Made by a program: the position numbers and the translations under genes | NCBI RefSeq assembly: GCF_004016445.2 | Contig: NZ_SADT02000006.1 | Location: 62,001 to 126,000 of the forward strand | From: Mesorhizobium sp. M2E.F.Ca.ET.219.01.1.1 | GTDB lineage: Bacteria; Pseudomonadota; Alphaproteobacteria; Rhizobiales; Rhizobiaceae | DNA length: 64,000 nt | Reading direction: 5' to 3' | Shown here: positions 61,526-64,000 of the stretch, piece by piece | How the letters are laid out: each line of letters opens with the position of its first letter | Numbering within the stretch: the first letter of the stretch is position 1 | Notes under the pieces: generated by a model | Databases searched by the model: none | What the model was told of the DNA's origin: nothing | What the model saw: only the letters and a program-made list of their open reading frames with translations

Positions 61526-64000
61526 ATGAACATGCACATGCCGACAGACAACGACGCCCAGGAGACGACGACGCCTGCGCCCGCCACCGGCGGCGTCACG
61601 CCGATGATGGAGCAATATATCGAGATCAAGGCGGCAAACCCTGACTCGCTTTTGTTCTACCGCATGGGCGATTTCTACGAGCTGTTCTTCGACGACGCGG
61701 AGAAGGCGAGCCAGGCCCTTGGCATCGTTTTGACCAAGCGCGGCAAGCACCAGGGCCACGACATTCCGATGTGCGGCGTACCGGTGCATGCGGCGGACGA
61801 CTATCTGCGAAAGCTGATCGCGCAGGGTTTTCGCGTCGCCGTCTGCGAGCAGATCGAGGATCCGGCAGAAGCCAAGAAACGCGGTTCAAAATCGGTGGTG
61901 CGCCGCGACGTGGTGCGGCTGGTCACGCCGGGCACCATCACCGAGGACAAGCTGCTCGCGCCCTCGGAATCGAGTTTCCTGATGGCGCTCGGCCGCGTCA
62001 AGGCTGGCGGCGCCGCTGCCAGCCAGGCGAGCTTCGCCCTGGCCTGGATCGATATTTCGACCGGCGCGTTCCGCGTTGCCGAGACGAGCGGCGAGCGGCT
62101 GCTTGCCGACATCTTTCGCGTCGACCCGCGCGAATTGATCGTTGCCGAGCCGGTGTTCCACGATCCGGAGCTCAGGCCGGTCTTCGATGTGCTCGGCCGG
62201 GTCGCCAACCCGCAGCCGCCTTCGCTGTTCGATTCAGCTTCCGCCACAAGCCGCATCGCGCGCTTCTTCGAGGTCGCGACGCCCGACAGTTTCGGCACCT
62301 TCTCGCGCGCCGAATTGTCGGCGATTTCGGGCGCCATCGCCTATGTCGAAAAGACGCAAAAAGCCGAACGCCCGCCGCTGTCGTGGCCCGAGCGCGAGGA
62401 GCAGGGCTCGACGCTGTTCATCGACCCGGCGACGCGCGCTAACCTGGAACTGCTGCGCACGCTGTCCGGCAGCCGCGACGGCTCGCTGTTCAAGGCGATC
62501 GACCGTACGGTGACCGGCGGCGGGGCGCGCTTGCTCGCCGACCGGCTGATGGCGCCGCTGACCGACCCGGCAGCGATTGCCGCCCGGCTGGATTCGGTGT
62601 CGTTCTTCCGCTCCGAGACACGGCTTTGCCAAGGCTTGCGGGCGAGCCTGAAAAGCGTCGCCGATATGCCGAGGGCGCTGTCCAGGCTGGCGCTCAACCG
62701 CGGCGGACCGCGCGACCTGGGCGCGCTGCGCGCCGGCTTCGAAGCGGCGGGCGCGATCGCCGAATTGTTCGCGGCGGCCTCCCTGCCCGCCGAGCTCGCT
62801 TCGGCGCTGGCCGCGATCAAGGCCTTGCCCGAGGCGCTCGCCCGCCATCTCAGCGAAGCGCTCGACGACGAGCTGCCACTGATCAAGCGCGACGGCGGGT
62901 TCGTGCGGTCGAGCTACAATGCCGAGCTCGACGAGATGCGGGCGCTGCGCGACGAATCGCGAAAAGTGATCGCCGGTCTGGAACGCTCGCTGATCGAGGA
63001 AACCGGCATCCGCTCGCTGAAGATCCGGCACAACAATGTGCTCGGCTATTACATCGAGGTCACCGCCAACCACCACGCGGTCATGACCGGCAGCGACGCC
63101 GCCAAGGCACGCTTCATCCATCGCCAGACCATGGCCAACGCCATGCGCTTCACCACGACGGAGCTGGCGGAGCTCGAATCGAAGATCGCCAACGCCGCCG
63201 ACCGGGCGCTGAGCATCGAGCTCGCCGCCTTCGATCGGCTGACGGCGGAAGTGGTGGCCGAGGCCGAGCGGATCCGCGCCGGGGCGGAAGCGCTTGCGGC
63301 TCTGGACGTGTCGGCGGCGTTGGCGCTCTTGTCCGAAAGCGAGGGATGGTGCCGGCCGCTGGTGGATTCCGGCCTCGCCTTCGAGATTGTTGGCGGACGC
63401 CACCCGGTGGTCGAACAGGCGCTCAGGCGTTCCGGCGAAGGCCCGTTCGTCGCCAATGATTGCGACCTCTCGCCCGAGGGCGGCGCCAAGGCCGGCGCCA
63501 TCTGGCTGCTCACCGGCCCCAATATGGGCGGTAAATCGACATTCCTCAGGCAGAACGCGCTGATTGCCATCCTTGCCCAGACCGGCTCCTTCGTGCCGGC
63601 GAAAAGCGCCCATATCGGCGTCGTCGATCGCCTGTTCTCGCGCGTCGGCGCCTCGGACGACCTGGCGCGCGGCCGCTCGACCTTCATGGTCGAGATGGTC
63701 GAAACGGCGGCGATCCTCAACCAGGCCGGCGAGCGGGCGCTGGTGATCCTCGACGAGATCGGCCGCGGCACGGCGACGTTCGACGGGTTGTCGATCGCCT
63801 GGGCGGCGGTCGAATACCTGCACGAAAAGAACCGGTGCCGGGCGATTTTCGCCACGCATTTCCACGAGATGACGGCGCTCGCCGGCAAGCTGCCCCGGCT
63901 TCATAACGTCACCATGCGGGTCAAGGAGTGGGAAGGCGACGTCGTCTTCCTGCACGAGGTCGGCAAGGGTGCGGCCGACCGCTCCTACGGCGTGCAGGTG
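61526..64000 (+). CDS. mutS: DNA mismatch repair protein MutS, first 825 codons
   Basis: The protein recognises mismatches and recruits MutL. The mismatch-binding domain I has LLFYRMGDFYELFFDDAEKA, with the conserved F-Y-E; it is followed by the connector, core and clamp domains. The ATPase has Walker A GPNMGGKST (about 664-672), then GASDDLARGRSTFMVEMVET, Walker B VILDEIGRGTATFDGLS and TAT FATHFHEMTALAG. The window ends at codon 825, within the usual 880-900 aa length. The start is ATG 61526 (MNMHMPTDN); two further ATGs follow at codons 3 and 5. It is divergent from the glycosyltransferase with a 166-bp gap. Confidence 0.95.
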   Translation, partial: MNMHMPTDNDAQETTTPAPATGGVTPMMEQYIEIKAANPDSLLFYRMGDFYELFFDDAEKASQALGIVLTKRGKHQGHDIPMCGVPVHAADDYLRKLIAQGFRVAVCEQIEDPAEAKKRGSKSVVRRDVVRLVTPGTITEDKLLAPSESSFLMALGRVKAGGAAASQASFALAWIDISTGAFRVAETSGERLLADIFRVDPRELIVAEPVFHDPELRPVFDVLGRVANPQPPSLFDSASATSRIARFFEVATPDSFGTFSRAELSAISGAIAYVEKTQKAERPPLSWPEREEQGSTLFIDPATRANLELLRTLSGSRDGSLFKAIDRTVTGGGARLLADRLMAPLTDPAAIAARLDSVSFFRSETRLCQGLRASLKSVADMPRALSRLALNRGGPRDLGALRAGFEAAGAIAELFAAASLPAELASALAAIKALPEALARHLSEALDDELPLIKRDGGFVRSSYNAELDEMRALRDESRKVIAGLERSLIEETGIRSLKIRHNNVLGYYIEVTANHHAVMTGSDAAKARFIHRQTMANAMRFTTTELAELESKIANAADRALSIELAAFDRLTAEVVAEAERIRAGAEALAALDVSAALALLSESEGWCRPLVDSGLAFEIVGGRHPVVEQALRRSGEGPFVANDCDLSPEGGAKAGAIWLLTGPNMGGKSTFLRQNALIAILAQTGSFVPAKSAHIGVVDRLFSRVGASDDLARGRSTFMVEMVETAAILNQAGERALVILDEIGRGTATFDGLSIAWAAVEYLHEKNRCRAIFATHFHEMTALAGKLPRLHNVTMRVKEWEGDVVFLHEVGKGAADRSYGVQV

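Noticed and set aside
62234..63955. A 573-codon minus-strand frame opposite mutS
   Set aside because: mutS is intact in its frame to the window edge with all motifs. The antisense frame is a by-product of GC-rich codon use.

Overview
The window looks like chromosome of a high-GC alphaproteobacterium of the Rhizobiales, most like Mesorhizobium. The reasons are the rhizobial porin, the malic enzyme fused to a phosphotransacetylase-like domain, the paired phosphate transporter and DUF47 genes, the NAD-linked fds formate dehydrogenase operon and many palindromic intergenic repeats of rhizobial type. This is inferred from gene content and has not been tested by a database search. I see no rRNA, tRNA, CRISPR array, insertion sequence or prophage. 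Gene density is high and most loci are metabolic or transport genes. Both window edges cut genes: an MttB-family methyltransferase at the left and mutS at the right.

Layout. 1-3.3 kb: end of the MttB-family gene, a 176-bp MITE-like palindrome, a small conserved protein and a sugar-acid dehydratase with a FadR-type operator just before its start. 3.4-7.3 kb: a CoxG-like protein, an Mrp/ApbC ATPase with no cysteine, a glyoxalase-fold protein and the pit phosphate transporter with its DUF47 partner. 7.4-14.6 kb: a LysR regulator and the fdsGBA-fdhD-fdsD operon, which oxidises formate and reduces NAD+. 14.7-18.3 kb: a hydrolase/cyclase-like/LuxR fusion regulator and four small proteins. 18.5-24.2 kb: ydcSTUV-patD, in the same order as in E. 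coli, for putrescine-type uptake and 4-aminobutyraldehyde oxidation. 24.4-32.4 kb: two methyltransferases, LysR and DeoR regulators, and a choline/dimethylglycine-like module (a choline-kinase-like phosphotransferase and an FAD/GcvT dehydrogenase) behind a long structured leader with a strong terminator.

32.4-43 kb: DUF805 and monooxygenase-fold proteins, a DMT transporter, a cytosine-deaminase-family enzyme with an altered active site, an MsbA-type ABC exporter, ilvD, a PhnB-like protein, prfC and a DUF1127 protein. 43-49 kb: a DUF4242 protein, a winged-helix regulator with a long helical repeat tail, an amino-acid oxidase-like enzyme, two tandem class II glutamine amidotransferases, a DUF6356 protein and an Lrp regulator. 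49-57.7 kb: dut, a HAD phosphatase, an exported protein of unknown function, a PEP mutase/isocitrate lyase-family enzyme, a CysZ-like protein, a DMT transporter, an adenosine-kinase-like PfkB kinase, an orphan Xre/MbcA/ParS antitoxin-like protein and the porin. 57.8-64 kb: malic enzyme, a glycosyltransferase and the first 825 codons of mutS.

The observations most worth following are four. First, the leader at about 27.18-27.38 kb carries a 12-bp terminator hairpin inside a reading frame that ends on the start codon of the next gene. Second, FdsA keeps its other iron-sulphur motifs but has lost all three cysteines of the His-Cys3 cluster. Third, a 34-bp motif (28/34 identical) lies upstream of both the DUF4242 gene and the first amidotransferase, next to a winged-helix regulator. 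Fourth, there are several families of composite palindromes.
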